From Agaricicola taiwanensis (lineage in GTDB: Bacteria; Pseudomonadota; Alphaproteobacteria; Rhizobiales; Methylopilaceae), in contig NZ_BMCP01000001.1 in the NCBI RefSeq assembly GCF_014635245.1, positions 434,001 to 498,000 of the forward strand: a stretch of 64,000 bases of DNA, written 5' to 3'. The notes beneath the pieces were generated by a model. That model worked only from the letters and a program-made list of their open reading frames with translations, was not told the DNA's origin and made no database searches. Shown here piece after piece: positions 52,743-63,139 of this stretch (position 1 is the first letter of the stretch; every line of letters begins with the position of its first letter). The translations under genes were made by a program, and so were the position numbers.

Positions 52743-54815
52743 CTAATCAACCCGAACCTGAGCCTGGGCAGAGGCGCCTGTCGCGTCGATCACGGAAATG
52801 TCGAGAAACCCCGGCCCGGCCGTCGGCCAACTGGCCTCGCGGCGGTGCATCGGCGAGGAAATCGGTTGGCCGTCGATCAGCCACGTCATGGGCGGAACGC
52901 CTCCATTCGCCTTGAGTGCCAGTGGATCCTGGCCGCCACTGAGATCCACCCGCGCGCCGTCTGGCGGATAGGCGATCTCCAGCGGCGGAATCGCAGAAGC
53001 TGCTGCACCCCCGACCGGACCCAGGCGCTGCAGCGCGGCTGGCAGCTGGGCGGTGGTCCCATGCCACACGCCGGACGGCGCCGGCGGCAGCGGCGCGCGT
53101 TCGGGTGAAACGCGTGCGAAGGCGTCGTAGAGAATGGGGGCAGCCGCCATTCTGCCGACCAGTCCAGGTGAAGACGCACCATCGGGCCGCCCCACCCAGA
53201 CGGCGACCGTATACCGCCCATCAAAGCCCACGGCCCAGGCATCACGATAGCCATAGGAGGTGCCGGTCTTGAAGGCGATACGCCCGCCGCTGGCACTCGG
53301 CGGTGGCGGCGCTCCTGCAAGGGCGTGCGCCACCATCCATGCGGCCGCCGGGGTGGTCAGCGGCCGCCGTGGGGCGATGGGCGGTGGAGAGGGATCAAGC
53401 CGCGTCAGCAGCGGTACGCTTGCGCCGCCACGGGCGAGGCTGGAATAGAGCTGGGCGAGGTCGGCAAGCGTGATGCCGGCGCCGCCGAGGCCGATTGCCA
53501 GGCTTGGTGCCGCGCCGGAAGGCAAGACAAGGCGGACGCCGGCTGAGGTTAGCCGACTCATGAACCGTTGTGGTCCAACCGCGTCGAGCACGGCGACGGC
53601 GGGTACATTGAGCGAGAATTGCAGGGCCTTTTCAGCGGTCACGGTGCCCTGAAAGCCATCATCGAAATTCTCCGGCACATAGGTGCCGAAGCGCGTCGGG
53701 CGATCTTCAATCAAGGTCTGCGGATGTGCGATGCCATCCTCGAAAGCCAAGGCATAGATGAAGGGCTTCAGTGCGGAGCCCGGTGAGCGAACTGACTGGG
53801 CAAGGTCCACATGACCCGCTCGGGCCTCGTCGAAATAGCCGGCCCCGCCCACATGAGCCAGCACCGCGCCTGTCGCGGTCTCCACCACCATGATGGCCAC
53901 AGAGATTTTTGTCCCCATGGCGTGAGCGCGCTCGCGTGCCAGCGCCTCGAGCTGCTCCTGCAGAGGACGATCTATGGTGAGCTGGATCCGGGATGCGCCC
54001 GGTGTCTCGGCAACGGCGTGTTCGGCGAGATGGGCTGCGAGGACCGGAAAGTCGCGGCGGCCATCCGGCACGGGTTCGTCCTTGGCGGCCTCCGCTTCAG
54101 CAGGTTCCAGGGCGCCGGCCACCGCCAGCCGGTCCAGCACGCGGTCGCGCGCCCGGCGGGCGGCAGCAGGGTCCCGATCCGGTCGCCGCGCTTCGGGCGA
54201 TTGCGGCAAGGCGACGAGGAGAGCGGCCTCTCCCGGAGAAAGCCGCGTCGGCTCCTTTCCGAACCAGGCAAGGCTGGCGGCTCGAACGCCTTCAAGATTG
54301 CCGCCGTAGGGCGCGCGGGTGAGATAGATGTCGAGTATCTCGTCCTTCGTGAGCTGGCGCTCCAAAGCGAGGGCGGCGCCGATTTCGGCCGCCTTGCGTG
54401 TAAACGTGCGGCTGCGGTCGGGCGTGAGCAGCCGCACCGTCTGCATGGTCAGCGTCGAGCCGCCCGATATGATGCGGCCATGGATCAGCGCCTGGCCCGC
54501 CGCGCGCATCATGGCGCGCGGATCCACCCCATGATGGTCGCGGAACCGTTTGTCTTCATAGGCCATCAGATAGGCGATGAGGCGCGGGTCAACCTCTCCT
54601 GTGGTGGCCGGCAGGCGCCAGATGCCATTACCGGTGGTGAAGGCCCGCAGCAGGCGCCCGTTGCGATCAACGACGAGGGTTGATCCCTCACGCGCATCCT
54701 CGAGCGGAGGGGCAGAACGCGTCGCGATCCAGCCGCCGCCGATAGCGGCCGCTCCGGTCAGGACGGCGGCGCTGAGAACGGCCGCCTGCAACAGACCCCT
54801 GCCGGTGGCAGCCAT
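52743..54815 (-). CDS. pbpC: Penicillin-binding protein 1C
   Basis: Bifunctional peptidoglycan synthase (690 residues). N-terminal signal anchor (LLQAAVLSAAVLTGAAAIGGGWIA). Transglycosylase domain: EDKRFRDHHGVDPRAMMRA, GGSTLTMQTVRLL. Transpeptidase domain: active Ser in SPGSALKPFIYALAFEDG (SxxK), KTGTSYGYRDAWAVGFDG (KTG). The C-terminal BiPBP_C-type domain ends DISVIDATGASAQAQVRVD. It follows the alpha-2-macroglobulin gene by 5 bp on the same strand. Such pbpC/alpha-2-macroglobulin pairs are common in Gram-negatives. Confidence 0.96.
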   Translation of the reverse strand: MAATGRGLLQAAVLSAAVLTGAAAIGGGWIATRSAPPLEDAREGSTLVVDRNGRLLRAFTTGNGIWRLPATTGEVDPRLIAYLMAYEDKRFRDHHGVDPRAMMRAAGQALIHGRIISGGSTLTMQTVRLLTPDRSRTFTRKAAEIGAALALERQLTKDEILDIYLTRAPYGGNLEGVRAASLAWFGKEPTRLSPGEAALLVALPQSPEARRPDRDPAAARRARDRVLDRLAVAGALEPAEAEAAKDEPVPDGRRDFPVLAAHLAEHAVAETPGASRIQLTIDRPLQEQLEALARERAHAMGTKISVAIMVVETATGAVLAHVGGAGYFDEARAGHVDLAQSVRSPGSALKPFIYALAFEDGIAHPQTLIEDRPTRFGTYVPENFDDGFQGTVTAEKALQFSLNVPAVAVLDAVGPQRFMSRLTSAGVRLVLPSGAAPSLAIGLGGAGITLADLAQLYSSLARGGASVPLLTRLDPSPPPIAPRRPLTTPAAAWMVAHALAGAPPPPSASGGRIAFKTGTSYGYRDAWAVGFDGRYTVAVWVGRPDGASSPGLVGRMAAAPILYDAFARVSPERAPLPPAPSGVWHGTTAQLPAALQRLGPVGGAAASAIPPLEIAYPPDGARVDLSGGQDPLALKANGGVPPMTWLIDGQPISSPMHRREASWPTAGPGFLDISVIDATGASAQAQVRVD

Positions 54816-54820
54816 GGCGG

Positions 54821-57800
54821 CTACCGCGCCGCCGTCACTTCAACCCGCCCGGTCCCGGTGCGGGCGAAGCGTTCCGGACGATACATGTCTTCCACCGTGG
54901 CCGGCGGATGGGCATAGGAGCCGGGGGCCACTGCCCGCACCACATAGGCCGCGCCGTAGTTCCCCTCGTTTCCTTGCGTGCGGTCGAAGGCCGCGACGAA
55001 ACGGTCGTCACGAAACTCGGCATGTTCCGCCTCGCCCTGCTCCGGCAGCCAGGAGAGGGTGGCCGTGTCACCGCTCTTCAGGAGGCGGGGGTTGTCGATC
55101 TCAAATCCCGCCGGCAGATGGTCGACCACCAGCACCCGCCCCGGCCTCGGCTCCGGTTCCGTCACCGTCAGCACGACCACCAGTTGTTCGTTCTGCGTCA
55201 CCCTGGAGGGGTCGGTTTCCTGCCCCTCCATGGTGTAATAGCGGCGCGTCAGGATGAAGCCTTCTTCTGCCGGGCCTTCCGGTTCGACAGGGTTGCCCGA
55301 CACGGTGACCGACAGGCGCAGAGGTTCGCTGCCGATGCTTGCGATCTGCACCGGCTTTTCGTTCAGATCTTCCACCGAGAAATCACGCTCGAACTGGCCG
55401 CTGAACTCCGCGCCTCCCACGGTCAGCCGCGACTTTGCCGCTTGCTCGCGGAAAGCGCGCGCCGCCAGCACCATCCAGGCGTTCTCCTGCGTGGAGAGGG
55501 CGCGCGGCTCGGCGGCAAACTCATCGAGCCGTTTTGACACGGCGGGCACGATGGCCGACGCCGTGTCGGTTTCCGCGGCAAGCGCCAGTATGGCCGCGCC
55601 ATCGCGCAAACCGCTGCCGTAGTCGGTGCGGCTGTCAGCGTCACCGCTTTCCTCGAGCATGTCGCGCGCCGAGGCAAAGGCGCTCTCGGCCCGATCCCTG
55701 TCTCCCATGATCGCAAGCGCCGCGCCGACCTGAGCCCGTGCAAGCGGCGTTCCGAGCGCGTCCAGCTTGGCATCGGCCAGGTAACGAAGATCGCCGATCC
55801 TGCCGCGCCCGTTCCGGGCCAGCACATAGTTGGCATAGGCCGTGTCCGCGCCGCCGCCGTCTTCCACCTCACCCTGGTAGGAGAGCGTGTTCTTCAGCTG
55901 GTCGAGGGCCAGCGACATGGCGCGCTCAGGCACATCATGGCCCTTCTCCCGCGCGCGGGTGAGAAAGTCCGTGATATAGGCGTTCAGCCAGAGGTCGCCG
56001 GAACCCGTGGACCAGAGGCCGAAGCTCCCGGTGGAGTTCTGCCGGGCAAGCACACGCGTGATGGCCTCCTCGATCCGCTGGCCGACAGGCACGCCGGCAA
56101 ACAGGCCGGTGGCGTCGAGATCCGACACATAGAGGAGCGGCAGCGCCTTGCTGGTCACCTGCTCCGAACAGCTATAGGCATATTGGTCGAGCGCGGCGAG
56201 GCGGCCCGCCACGTCGAACGATGACAGCGGCCCGGCCGAGATGGTCACCCGGCTGGTATCCGGCAGGAAACCGGCGACGAGAGCGCCGCCGATCTCGGCG
56301 TGGTTGTTTCGGATCGCGACCGGCAGCCGCCGCGCAACCGCAGGCTGCGCGGGACGCACCATCAGGGCAAGCTGCTGGTCGTAAACCGCTCCGTCAGGCC
56401 CGGTAAGCGTAAGGGCGAGCTCAGCCGCGCCGACGCCGGTTCCTTCGATAGCGACGTCGACGGTCTGCCGCCCGTCCGCCGCCAGCGCTATCGTATGCTC
56501 ACGGGCTCCTGAGACGGTGACGGGGCCTTCGGCGTCGATGGCGAGGCGATAGTTTCCGGCAGGACCGCGGGCGTTGTGAAGATCGAGCCTGACGCGGGAC
56601 TGGTCGCCCACGGCAAGGAACCGGGGCGTGGCGGCGGTCACCACCACCGGATCGGCAACGGTGACGTCGGCTTCCGCTTCACCCAGCTTATCGGCGGTCC
56701 AGGCGATCGCCATGACTTTGACCTCGCCGTTGAACTGCGGCAGGTCGAAGGAAACCTCCGCCTTGCCCTGCGCGTCGGTTTCGACGATGCCGGAGAACAG
56801 CGCCAGCGGCTCCTGCGTCGGCGGTGAGGCCTGGATGCCGCTATCAGGCATGTCGCCGCCGCTGCGGATCGCGCCGCGCTCGGCGCGCATTCCGTCGATG
56901 AGCTGTCCGTAGAGATCGCGCATCTCGGCGCCGAGGCCACGCTGGCCATAGAACCATTCCGTCGGCTTGGGTGCCTCATAGCCTGTCAGGTTCAGGATGC
57001 CGACATCCACCGCCGCCACAACGAGGCGGGCGGTTTCGCCGGCACCGAAATTGCCCACTGTGATCGGCACTGTCATGATCTCGCGTGGCCGTGCCTCCGC
57101 CGCTGCGTCGAGCGAGAGGTCGAGCCGCCGCGAGGTGGCGTCGGTGGACAGCCAGGCAAGCCCCACGGCCCGGCCAGGCATGCGGCTCGCCTTTTCATCC
57201 AGCGGCCGGGCGAGGCTGACCAGCACATAGGCGCCGGCACCCCAATCGTCCCCCACGCTGAGAGGCACCTCGGCCTCGCCCGCCGCGACATCGACCGTCT
57301 GGATCGATCGCACCGTCTCATCGACCACGGCGACGGTGGCGGTGCCGGCGAAGGGGGCCTCGATCCTGAGCTGCGCCGTTGCTCCGGTGGGATAGGAGGG
57401 CTTGTCGAGCGCGACCGGGAGCGCATCCGGCGTGTCGGCATTGGCGCTGGCATTCCAGCCGGCGTCAAATTCCACGCTGGTCGCGGCCTTGGCATCGGAG
57501 GTGGTGACCTCAAGGCGATATTCACCCCAACCCACTTTGGCCGATATGCGGGCGGCGGCGTCAGCTGCGGTGTTCACCGTGCCGTTGGCGACGCGGGTGG
57601 TGCCGGTGATGGTCTCATAGCGCCAATTGCCGTCCTCCTGATACCATTGATAGCGTCGCTCGAGCCGGCTCAACTCCCATTTCAGGGGTGCAGCCGCGCG
57701 CGCATTGTCCGGCGCCAGCAGGACGACGTCGAAATTGGCGGTCTCGCCTTCGCCCACCCTGTCGGCGAACAGCGGCCTCACGCCGATGCGCGGATTGGCC

Positions 57801-60007
57801 GGTGTCACGGGGAGCGCGAGGGAGCGTTCGATAACGCGCCCGCCCGGCTCGCGCAGGCTGACGCTGATGCCGGCTTCCAAGGTTTTGGTGGTGGCGGGCA
57901 GTGTCGCAGGCAGAACCACCGAAAGCTGCGCCCGCCCTTGGGCATCCGTTGTGGCCGGCACCAGAGCGGTGCGCACGGGAGCAAAGCTCTCGTCGGCAAG
58001 ACCGAAGCGGTAGTCGGCATAGCCTTCAGGCGCTTTTTCGGCCTCGCGCACGGTAAGCTCGCCACCGGCCGCGAGCTCCGCGGCGGGAGCGCCATAAAGC
58101 CAGCGGCCCGTCAGTTCCACGGTTGCCGGACGGCCGGCGGCGATGGCGGCGGCTTTCGTGCCGATCTCCATGTCCAGCCGCTCCGGCACGTAATCCTCTA
58201 CCAGGAAGGCTGTCGCGCCGAGAACCGGGCCTTTCGGATCGGCATAGGCCCGCACCCGCCAGGTGCCGGTGGTGGCGCTGTCGATCAGGTCGAGGTCATA
58301 GGTGCGGCCTCCGTCGCCTGCATCGGCCACCAAGGCGCGCCTGTCTTCCGCGCCATCCGGCCGTTGCACGACGAGCGTCAGCGGCAGGCGCTCCGCGAGC
58401 CCTTGGTGATCGCGCAGAAGCGCCGTGACATGAACCGTTTCGCCGGGTCGATAGACGCCGCGCTCGGTTACGACGAAGGCATCGAGCGGCCCCGGCGCCG
58501 GGCGGCCCTTGACGCCGCGGTCCGACAGGTCGAAGGCCGCCTGCGTCATGTCAAGGAAGGCATAGTCGCTGTCGCCGGCCCGCGCGGTAACGAGCGCGGG
58601 AGCCGATGCGCCGGTGCCGCGGGCAAGGCCGCCGGGAAAGCTGGCATAGCCGTTGTCATCGGTGGTGGCGCTTCCCAGGATTTCATTGGAGCGGGCGACG
58701 AGATCGAGCGTGGCGTCCCGCACCGGTTTGGCGGTGGCCAGCGACCGCACCACGACATGGACGCCGTCCCGCGCCGAGATCGAACTGATGCCAAGGTCCG
58801 AGACCACGAACCACTGGGTGGCATAGGTCTCGTTCCAATCAGGCTCTCCGCTGTCCTTCGGCCGTGCCACCAGCACATAGACGCCCGCCTCCAGCGGACC
58901 TGCCGCTTCGCCGACAGGAAAAGCGGTGGTGACGTCCTCATTGAGGCGGCTTTTGACGGGCATGGATCCCGCCCAGACCTTGGCGCCCTGGGATTGTGTC
59001 AGATCCTGGAAGTCGCCGCTGTCGAGCTGCTTCTGGAATTCGCCCGAGATGACCGCCGGCGCGAGTCCCCGGTCATTGATGCGGTAGAGCTCGGCATTGA
59101 CCTCGTCGGTGTTGACGGAGACGAGGGGTATGCCGTTCTGACCACGCGTGGGCAGCACGTAATTGCGGCCGGTGAAGCGGACGGAGGCCGAGCGGTCGCG
59201 GACATAGAGGGTGAGGTCCACCGTCTTCAGGAGGTCCTCGCCCACGGACGAGGGCAGGCCGGAGCGAATATGCGCCTCATAGGTCTCGCCATGCCTCAGG
59301 CCGTCGATGCAGAGCTGGCTGCCCTCGGCGGTCACGGCCGGGCGATCCATGCCTTCCACCGATACGAAGGGGCTGAAATCCATGCGGCCTTCAGCCAGCG
59401 TCTCGGAGAAGTTCACACAGGCGCGCGGCGCGGCGGCATCATTGTCGATGGTGTAATCCACCATGCGGAAGCCATGCTCTTCGCGAAGCTGTTCGTAGGT
59501 GGCACGGATCTCGGCATTGGCGGCGAGCCGCAGGCTCGCCGCATAGGCATCGAGCGCCGGGCGGAACTCATAGCGCGCCGCCGAAATCTCGGCGAAAAGG
59601 GCAAGGGCCCGCGCCTCCGCCCGTGCGTCGGGTGAAAGAAGATAGGCCTTATAGGCGGCCGCTGCCGCGTCGCGCTGAAGGGTATAGCGGTTCTGGTCAT
59701 CGTCGATGCGGAACTTGGCAACCGCCAGATTCCGCCAGGCCTGCTCGCTGGCGGGATCCTCACTCAAGGCGGCGGCGAAGCGCTGGGCAGCGGTAGGCCA
59801 GTCGCTGGCTCTGACGGCGGCAACGCCTTCCTTGATCCAGTCGGCGGCCGGTTTTCCCTGTCCGCTCGCCTCGCGCTTCAGCTGCGCTTCCAGCCGCAAG
59901 GCCTCCTGCGCCATCTCCGGCCGTGCGAAGGTCTTGTCGGCAAGCGCCTGGGCCGGCAGCGCCAGAAGCAGCGCGAGAACGACGGCAAGACGAGAAAACA
60001 CGGCCAT
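54821..60007 (-). CDS. Alpha-2-macroglobulin family protein (bacterial protease trap)
   Basis: A 1,728-residue periplasmic homologue of alpha-2-macroglobulin, thought to trap proteases by covalent attachment after bait cleavage. Signal peptide: residues 1-23 (LAVVLALLLALPAQALA). There is no lipobox Cys, unlike the lipoprotein E. coli ECAM, so this form is probably soluble. MG domains run to about residue 1100 (TERGVYRPGETVHVTALLRD; TPRFLAVGDQSRVRLDL). The thioester motif CSEQ is at 1280-1283. The thioester domain follows (EEAITRVLARQNSTGSFGLWS). It ends with a receptor-type domain (VVDHLPAGFEIDNPRLL; LPEQGEAEHAEFRDDRFVAAFD). It is upstream of pbpC. Confidence 0.95.
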   Translation of the reverse strand: MAVFSRLAVVLALLLALPAQALADKTFARPEMAQEALRLEAQLKREASGQGKPAADWIKEGVAAVRASDWPTAAQRFAAALSEDPASEQAWRNLAVAKFRIDDDQNRYTLQRDAAAAAYKAYLLSPDARAEARALALFAEISAARYEFRPALDAYAASLRLAANAEIRATYEQLREEHGFRMVDYTIDNDAAAPRACVNFSETLAEGRMDFSPFVSVEGMDRPAVTAEGSQLCIDGLRHGETYEAHIRSGLPSSVGEDLLKTVDLTLYVRDRSASVRFTGRNYVLPTRGQNGIPLVSVNTDEVNAELYRINDRGLAPAVISGEFQKQLDSGDFQDLTQSQGAKVWAGSMPVKSRLNEDVTTAFPVGEAAGPLEAGVYVLVARPKDSGEPDWNETYATQWFVVSDLGISSISARDGVHVVVRSLATAKPVRDATLDLVARSNEILGSATTDDNGYASFPGGLARGTGASAPALVTARAGDSDYAFLDMTQAAFDLSDRGVKGRPAPGPLDAFVVTERGVYRPGETVHVTALLRDHQGLAERLPLTLVVQRPDGAEDRRALVADAGDGGRTYDLDLIDSATTGTWRVRAYADPKGPVLGATAFLVEDYVPERLDMEIGTKAAAIAAGRPATVELTGRWLYGAPAAELAAGGELTVREAEKAPEGYADYRFGLADESFAPVRTALVPATTDAQGRAQLSVVLPATLPATTKTLEAGISVSLREPGGRVIERSLALPVTPANPRIGVRPLFADRVGEGETANFDVVLLAPDNARAAAPLKWELSRLERRYQWYQEDGNWRYETITGTTRVANGTVNTAADAAARISAKVGWGEYRLEVTTSDAKAATSVEFDAGWNASANADTPDALPVALDKPSYPTGATAQLRIEAPFAGTATVAVVDETVRSIQTVDVAAGEAEVPLSVGDDWGAGAYVLVSLARPLDEKASRMPGRAVGLAWLSTDATSRRLDLSLDAAAEARPREIMTVPITVGNFGAGETARLVVAAVDVGILNLTGYEAPKPTEWFYGQRGLGAEMRDLYGQLIDGMRAERGAIRSGGDMPDSGIQASPPTQEPLALFSGIVETDAQGKAEVSFDLPQFNGEVKVMAIAWTADKLGEAEADVTVADPVVVTAATPRFLAVGDQSRVRLDLHNARGPAGNYRLAIDAEGPVTVSGAREHTIALAADGRQTVDVAIEGTGVGAAELALTLTGPDGAVYDQQLALMVRPAQPAVARRLPVAIRNNHAEIGGALVAGFLPDTSRVTISAGPLSSFDVAGRLAALDQYAYSCSEQVTSKALPLLYVSDLDATGLFAGVPVGQRIEEAITRVLARQNSTGSFGLWSTGSGDLWLNAYITDFLTRAREKGHDVPERAMSLALDQLKNTLSYQGEVEDGGGADTAYANYVLARNGRGRIGDLRYLADAKLDALGTPLARAQVGAALAIMGDRDRAESAFASARDMLEESGDADSRTDYGSGLRDGAAILALAAETDTASAIVPAVSKRLDEFAAEPRALSTQENAWMVLAARAFREQAAKSRLTVGGAEFSGQFERDFSVEDLNEKPVQIASIGSEPLRLSVTVSGNPVEPEGPAEEGFILTRRYYTMEGQETDPSRVTQNEQLVVVLTVTEPEPRPGRVLVVDHLPAGFEIDNPRLLKSGDTATLSWLPEQGEAEHAEFRDDRFVAAFDRTQGNEGNYGAAYVVRAVAPGSYAHPPATVEDMYRPERFARTGTGRVEVTAAR

Positions 60008-60263
60008 GGGATCACCCCGAAGAGTCTCGCGGGAGAAAGCCCCGCTGCTGCCGTGCCAGCATAATCTCGCCTGTCCGCATGCGGGAAGGGCCGGTCTGAA
60101 ACTTTCGTTGCAGGCCTTTCGGCAAGGTTATGGCTGCCGTCACAAACTCTTATAAATCACACGTTTTCTCCGGTTGCCGAGGCTGGGGGCAAGGCTTATC
60201 CCTGTTCCGACACTCGCGATGGACGCGCCCATCGCCCAACGTATTTTTGAAAGGCTTGAACCG

Positions 60264-61448
60264 ATGGCACGTGCGGCTTTCGACTGGACCGATCCCTTTG
60301 ATCTTGAAGGCGAACTCACCGAAGACGAGCGCCTGGTCCGGGACACCGCGCGCGATTATGCGCAAGACAAGCTGATGCCGCGTATCCTGACGGCTTATCG
60401 GGAGGAGCGCTTCGACCGCGAGATCATGACCGAGATGGGTGAGCTTGGCCTGCTCGGCGCGACGATCCCGGAGAACTACGGCGGGGCCGGGCTTGGCTAT
60501 GTCGCCTACGGTCTGGTGGCCCGCGAGGTGGAGCGGGTGGACAGCGGCTACCGCTCCGCCATGAGCGTCCAGTCCTCGCTGGTGATGTATCCGATCCACG
60601 CCTATGGCAGCGAAGAGCAGAGGAAAAAATATCTGCCGAAGCTCGCGACAGGCGAATGGATCGGCTGCTTCGGCCTGACCGAGCCCGATGCCGGCTCCGA
60701 CCCCGGGGGCATGAAAACCCGGGCCGAAAAAGTCTCCGATGGGTATCGCCTGACCGGCTCCAAGATGTGGATCACCAATTCGCCGATGGCCGATGTTGCG
60801 GTCGTCTGGGCCAAATCAGCGGCTCATGACAACGAGATCCGCGGTTTCATCGTCGAGCGCGGCACACAAGGGTTCTCGACGCCGAAGATCGAAGGCAAGC
60901 TCAGCCTGCGCGCCTCCATCACCGGCGAAGTTGTGCTCGATGGTGCGGTGGTCCCGGAGGAGAACCTGCTGCCGGAAGCCTCTGGTCTCAAGGGCCCCTT
61001 CGGATGCCTCAACCGCGCCCGCTACGGCATTGCCTGGGGCGCGCTTGGCGCCGCCGAGTTCTGCTGGCACCGTGCCCGGCAGTACACCCTCGACCGGCAT
61101 CAGTTCGGCCGTCCGCTTGCCGCAACGCAGCTGGTGCAGAAGAAGCTGGCGGACATGCAGACCGAAATCAGCCTCGGCCTCCACACCTGTTTGAGGGCGG
61201 GCCGCCTGTTCGACGAGGGCCGCCTGGCGCCGGAAGCGATCAGCCTGATCAAGCGCAACTCCTGCGGCAAGGCGCTCGACATCGCCCGCACCGCCCGCGA
61301 CATGCACGGCGGCAATGGCATCGCCGATGAGTTCCATGTTCTGCGGGTGGCGGCGAACCTGGAGACGGTCAACACTTATGAGGGTACTCACGACGTGCAT
61401 GCGCTGATCCTCGGTCGTGCGCAGACTGGCATTCAGGCGTTCTTCTGA
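60264..61448 (+). CDS. Acyl-CoA dehydrogenase, glutaryl-CoA dehydrogenase type
   Basis: A 394-residue FAD enzyme. N terminus [39 protein letters not shown] matches GcdH. FAD/substrate motifs: [67 protein letters not shown]. The catalytic Glu is in [17 protein letters not shown]. Glutaryl-CoA is the best substrate guess, with oxidative decarboxylation to crotonyl-CoA in lysine/tryptophan breakdown. ATG 60264 is chosen (GAAAGG upstream); upstream in-frame ATGs add residues not seen in the family. It is coupled to the downstream ThDP gene. Confidence 0.9.
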   Translation: MARAAFDWTDPFDLEGELTEDERLVRDTARDYAQDKLMPRILTAYREERFDREIMTEMGELGLLGATIPENYGGAGLGYVAYGLVAREVERVDSGYRSAMSVQSSLVMYPIHAYGSEEQRKKYLPKLATGEWIGCFGLTEPDAGSDPGGMKTRAEKVSDGYRLTGSKMWITNSPMADVAVVWAKSAAHDNEIRGFIVERGTQGFSTPKIEGKLSLRASITGEVVLDGAVVPEENLLPEASGLKGPFGCLNRARYGIAWGALGAAEFCWHRARQYTLDRHQFGRPLAATQLVQKKLADMQTEISLGLHTCLRAGRLFDEGRLAPEAISLIKRNSCGKALDIARTARDMHGGNGIADEFHVLRVAANLETVNTYEGTHDVHALILGRAQTGIQAFF

Positions 61449-61449
61449 G

Positions 61450-63123
61450 ATGGCCCGGCCCCCGCACCCGCGCACCGGCGCACGCCTCCTTGTGGATGCT
61501 CTTGCCAGTCAAGGCGTCAAAACCTGCTTCGGCGTGCCGGGAGAGAGCTATCTGGCCGTTCTCGATGCGCTGGTCGACAGCTCCATCGACTTTGTCACCT
61601 GCCGCCAGGAAGGCGGCGCCGCCATGATGGCCGAGGCCGCCGGCAAGCTCACGGGACAGCCGGGTATCTGCTTCGTCACGCGTGGGCCCGGCGCCACCAA
61701 TGCGGCGGCGGGCGTCCATGTGGCGAGCCAGGATTCGACGCCGATGATCCTCTTCGTCGGCCAGATCGAGACCGGCTTTCGTGGCCGCGAGGCTTTTCAG
61801 GAGCTCGACTATCGCGCCGTCTTCGGCAGCATGGCGAAATGGGTGGTGGAGATCGATGAGCCGGCCCGTGTGCCCGAGCTTATCGCCCGCGCCTTTCGTG
61901 TGGCGACGCAGGGGCGGCCCGGCCCGGTGGTCATCGCCTTGCCGGAAGATATGCTGGTGGCGGAGGCCGATGTGCCCGACGCGCCAGTCTACCCGCAAGC
62001 CCGCACCGCCCCCGGCCGGCAGGCCATGGACGATTTCGCGGCACGCCTCGCCGGCGCGGCGCGGCCGATCGCGCTTGTGGGTGGCAGCGGCTGGTCGGAG
62101 GCATCCGTTGCCTCGCTGACGCGCGCCGCCGGGACCATGGGCCTTCCGGTCGCCACCACCTTCCGCCGTCAGATGCTGTTTCCGGCAAGCCATCCCTGTT
62201 TCGCCGGTCACCTCGGCATCGGACCGAACCCCAAGCTCGTGAAGCGCATCAAGGAAAGCGACCTCGTCCTCCTGATCGGTACGCGGTTGAGCGAGATGCC
62301 GAGCCAAAGCTATGAGCTTCTTGGCATCCCTGACCCCGGCATGCCGCTTGTCCACGTCCATTCCGATGCGGAGGAACTGGGACGGGTCTATCAGCCGGTG
62401 CTCGCGATCCACGCCGAACCGGATTGTTTTGCGCCGGCGCTCGAGGAGATCGCCGGACGGGTGGGCCCGCGCTGGAAGTCCTTGGCGGATGAGGCCCACG
62501 CCGAGGAGCGTGCCTGGAGCGAGATGGCACCAGCCCATCCGGGCGAGGTGCAGCTCGGCGAGGTCATGATGTGGCTTCGCGGCAGGCTTCCCAAGGACGC
62601 CATCGTCACGAATGGCGCAGGTAACTACGCAAGCTGGATCCATCGCTTTTACCGTTTCGAAGAGTTCGGCACACAGCTAGCGCCCACCTCCGGTTCCATG
62701 GGCTATGGCCTGCCTGCAGCGGTGGCCGCCAAGAAGCTTCACTCCGATCGCCCGGTGGTTGCCTTTGCCGGCGATGGCTGCTTCATGATGACCTGCCACG
62801 AATTCGCCACTGCCGTGCAGCATGATCTTCCACTGGTGGTGGTCGTGGTGGACAACGGCATCTACGGCACCATCCGCATGCATCAGGAACGGCACTACCC
62901 TGGCCGCATCAGCGGGACACGGCTCGTCAATCCCGACTTCGCCGCCATGGCGCAGGCCTTCGGCGGCCATGCGGAGAGGGTGGAGCGGACGGACGAATTC
63001 GCGCCGGCCTTCGAACGCGCTGTGGCATCAGGCCGGCCTGCCCTCATTCACGTGAAGTTTGATCCCGAGGCCATCACGCCGACGACGACTCTGACGGCCA
63101 TCCGAGCGGCGGCACATAAATAA
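61450..63123 (+). CDS. Thiamine-diphosphate-dependent enzyme (acetolactate-synthase-like)
   Basis: A 557-residue ThDP enzyme of the acetolactate synthase large-subunit group. The N-terminal Pyr domain has the activating Glu in VTCRQEGGAAMMAEAAGKL. The central domain carries PIALVGGSGWSEASV. The ThDP/Mg motif is FAGDGCFMMTCHEFATA...VVDN near residues 450-475. It lacks the usual ilvB context and a regulatory subunit, so 2-oxoacid decarboxylase or ligase activities are as likely. It starts 1 bp after the GcdH stop. Confidence 0.87.
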   Translation: MARPPHPRTGARLLVDALASQGVKTCFGVPGESYLAVLDALVDSSIDFVTCRQEGGAAMMAEAAGKLTGQPGICFVTRGPGATNAAAGVHVASQDSTPMILFVGQIETGFRGREAFQELDYRAVFGSMAKWVVEIDEPARVPELIARAFRVATQGRPGPVVIALPEDMLVAEADVPDAPVYPQARTAPGRQAMDDFAARLAGAARPIALVGGSGWSEASVASLTRAAGTMGLPVATTFRRQMLFPASHPCFAGHLGIGPNPKLVKRIKESDLVLLIGTRLSEMPSQSYELLGIPDPGMPLVHVHSDAEELGRVYQPVLAIHAEPDCFAPALEEIAGRVGPRWKSLADEAHAEERAWSEMAPAHPGEVQLGEVMMWLRGRLPKDAIVTNGAGNYASWIHRFYRFEEFGTQLAPTSGSMGYGLPAAVAAKKLHSDRPVVAFAGDGCFMMTCHEFATAVQHDLPLVVVVVDNGIYGTIRMHQERHYPGRISGTRLVNPDFAAMAQAFGGHAERVERTDEFAPAFERAVASGRPALIHVKFDPEAITPTTTLTAIRAAAHK

Positions 63124-63139
63124 TCTTCAGTCCTATCCG

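Noticed and set aside
57647-59635. 662-codon open frame antisense to the alpha-2-macroglobulin gene
   Set aside because: Same GC-driven effect; composition is unlike a real protein and the opposite strand has a full-length family match.
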